The notes beneath the pieces are model-generated. The model searched no databases. It worked only from the letters and a program-made list of their open reading frames with translations, and was not told where the DNA came from. From Nitrospirota bacterium (GTDB taxonomy: Bacteria > Nitrospirota > Nitrospiria > Nitrospirales > UBA8639), in NCBI GenBank assembly GCA_003233615.1, contig QIMB01000088.1, forward strand, positions 1 to 13,794: a stretch of 13,794 nucleotides of DNA, in the 5' to 3' direction. Positions within the stretch are counted from its first letter, which is position 1. Every line of letters begins with the position of its first letter. Made by a program: the position numbers and the translations under genes. Below are positions 12,322-13,794 of the stretch, piece after piece.

Positions 12322-13794
12322 GGTTAGCGGGCAACCTCCTGGCCCGGCAACTCCGACAAAGTGTCCCCCACCTGAAAGTCGGGATATTTGAAAAAAGTGC
12401 CTCCACTTCATTTAAGGTGGGAGAGTCCACAGTTGAGGTCACCGGCAATTACCTGATTAGGCGGCTTGGTCTGGGCGACTATCTGGCTAAACATCATATT
12501 TTGAAAAACGGTCTACGGTTTTTCTTTGATCAAGAAAACAAACAAGCTCCTGTGGTGAAGATGAGTGAAATCGGCGGAATACGAACGCCCTTTTTCAAAA
12601 GTTTTCAACTGGATCGATCACGATTAGAAACAGACCTCCTCCAAATGAATCAAGAAGACGGCGTCGAAATTCATAGAGGAAGCCGGGTCTTTGATATTCA
12701 GCTCAGTTCCGATTCCACTCCACACAAGTTTTCCGTGGAAACCAACTCCACACAATGGCAGGGTCAGTGCCGATGGTTTATCGATGCCAGTGGCCGATCC
12801 TCCATTCTGGCCAAGCAAGAGAACCTGCGTATCCCCGAATCTCACCACACCGTGGCTGCGGTATGGGGACGCTTTAGGCATGTGGTAAACCTGGACGACG
12901 TCGGGCCCGAAGCATTCCGCCAACGCGTGAATGGCACAAGCCGTCGAGAGTCAACAACACATTTTTGTTATCCAGGGTATTGGATCTGGTTTATTCCCCT
13001 TGATCAGGATGTCATGAGCGTGGGTATCGTCATGGAGCGGACATTCGGTTGGCAGGAACACCTTCGAAAGACCGACGGGTTTTTAGATTTCCTCAAACAG
13101 CACTATGCCGCATGGTCACTGCTCCAAGAGGCCGAACTGCTAGACATCGGCAGCTTCAACCATCTGACCTATGGAACACGTCAGTATTTTAGTCAGAACC
13201 GATGGGGACTCACCGGTGAATCCGCCGCATTTACAGATCCGTTTTACAGCCCGGGATCAGACTTTATTGCACTAGAAAATGATTTCTTGACCAACTTCAT
13301 TCGCCAGGAAGAAGAAGGCGCCTCGGTCCAACACGTACACAATCTCGTCAATCTTTCTAATGCATATATGCACTTTCGATATGAAGCCAGCATGCATCTG
13401 TATCGCAACCTCTACTCGCTTTTTGGTAGCTATGAACTACTCAAATTAAAATTTCAATTAGATCTTCCATTGTACTATCACCTGTGGCTCTCAGAATTTA
13501 TGCAAGATCTTCATCTCAACGAGGATTTCCTCAATGATCAGGTTCAGGAGCAACAACAAGTTCTCAATTCCCTTTCGACGTTCTCACAGCTCTTTCAAAA
13601 AGTTGCACGACATCTTCAAGACACCAAGGCCTTTTATCGAGGAAACCTTGGGAATTTTACAGATGCCTTAGAAGGCATTGAGTGGGTGGGCGAAGTTGGA
13701 CAACCTCTCACACCTCAGCAATCGGTGACCCGGCTCCGCGAAATATTTCGCCAAGGCTTTGAACAGGCCAACGAACTTCTTGAGGCACGATCAG
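12282..13794 (+). CDS. Flavin-dependent halogenase-like oxidoreductase (partial, runs off right edge)
   Basis: This is an FAD-dependent enzyme of the tryptophan-halogenase family, truncated by the window end after 504 codons without a stop. The FAD-binding dinucleotide fold is ILGGGLAGNL (10-19), then KVGESTVEV (45-53). The halogenase hallmark WxWxIP is present as WIWFIP at 234-239. GESAAFTDPFYSPGSDF (312-328) is the second flavin motif. Lys75 (HILKNGLRF) aligns by eye with the lysine that guides hypohalous acid in PrnA and RebH. Members in xanthomonadin and aryl-polyene clusters act on the pigment, but a non-halogenating dehydrogenase role is also possible. The ATG lacks a Shine-Dalgarno. 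Before the toxin-antitoxin insertion it would have followed the exporter stop by 6 nt and been coupled to it. Confidence 0.85.
   Translation, partial: MLTHHLDIAILGGGLAGNLLARQLRQSVPHLKVGIFEKSASTSFKVGESTVEVTGNYLIRRLGLGDYLAKHHILKNGLRFFFDQENKQAPVVKMSEIGGIRTPFFKSFQLDRSRLETDLLQMNQEDGVEIHRGSRVFDIQLSSDSTPHKFSVETNSTQWQGQCRWFIDASGRSSILAKQENLRIPESHHTVAAVWGRFRHVVNLDDVGPEAFRQRVNGTSRRESTTHFCYPGYWIWFIPLDQDVMSVGIVMERTFGWQEHLRKTDGFLDFLKQHYAAWSLLQEAELLDIGSFNHLTYGTRQYFSQNRWGLTGESAAFTDPFYSPGSDFIALENDFLTNFIRQEEEGASVQHVHNLVNLSNAYMHFRYEASMHLYRNLYSLFGSYELLKLKFQLDLPLYYHLWLSEFMQDLHLNEDFLNDQVQEQQQVLNSLSTFSQLFQKVARHLQDTKAFYRGNLGNFTDALEGIEWVGEVGQPLTPQQSVTRLREIFRQGFEQANELLEARS

Noticed and set aside
12624..12923. 99-codon antisense frame inside the halogenase
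   Set aside because: It is a shadow of the well-supported plus-strand halogenase frame, which carries clear flavin motifs across the same bases.
1..13794. CRISPR arrays, tRNA or rRNA genes
   Set aside because: No regularly spaced repeats and no cloverleaf or rRNA-like sequence were seen on reading either strand.

Overview
The window comes from a Gram-negative bacterium. It encodes an outer-membrane beta-barrel protein, a LolA-type periplasmic lipid or lipoprotein carrier, an RND/MMPL exporter and an LpxL/HtrB-type acyltransferase. The species cannot be fixed from the sequence. One dispersed repeat (8184-8394) has a core that, from memory, resembles small palindromic repeats common in Nitrospira-like genomes. 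That is a weak hint only.

Left part (1-4837), minus strand. Positions 1-496 hold no gene I can support. Then come a B12-binding radical SAM protein (497-1996), a small outer-membrane barrel protein with a C-terminal Phe (2380-3006) and a second, different B12-binding-type radical SAM protein (3110-4837). The spacer upstream of the first radical SAM gene carries a perfect 21-bp palindrome next to a -35-like hexamer, and a 9-codon leader ORF whose stop overlaps the annotated start.

Middle and right part (4838-13794), plus strand. A divergent spacer with a good sigma70-like promoter and a 13-bp palindrome leads into an operon: acyl carrier protein, AMP-dependent acyl/aryl ligase, FabZ-like 3-hydroxyacyl-ACP dehydratase, LpxL-like acyltransferase, LolA-like protein, MMPL exporter and a flavin-dependent halogenase-like enzyme that runs off the right edge. 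Genes from the ligase to the exporter are linked by ATGA or GTGA overlaps. This set and order match the aryl-polyene/xanthomonadin type of pigment cluster: a carrier-bound aryl starter is activated, extended and dehydrated, then lipidated and moved to the outer membrane. The ketosynthases and ketoreductase expected for such a pathway are not in the window and would lie to the right.

The operon has been hit by insertions. (1) A roughly 211-bp palindromic, MITE-like element flanked by an 8-bp direct repeat CAGTAGGG sits inside the signal-peptide region of the LolA-like gene. The net 219-bp gain keeps the frame, and removing it restores a textbook signal peptide. (2) A HigBA-type toxin-antitoxin cassette lies between the exporter and the halogenase, flanked by two diverged copies of the exporter/halogenase gene junction (about 85 bp, 74 identical). 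(3) The HigB toxin gene is broken by a 7-bp tandem duplication, while the HigA-like antitoxin is intact. The window thus shows an otherwise conventional aryl-polyene-type operon remodelled by a frame-preserving repeat insertion and a disarmed toxin-antitoxin insertion.
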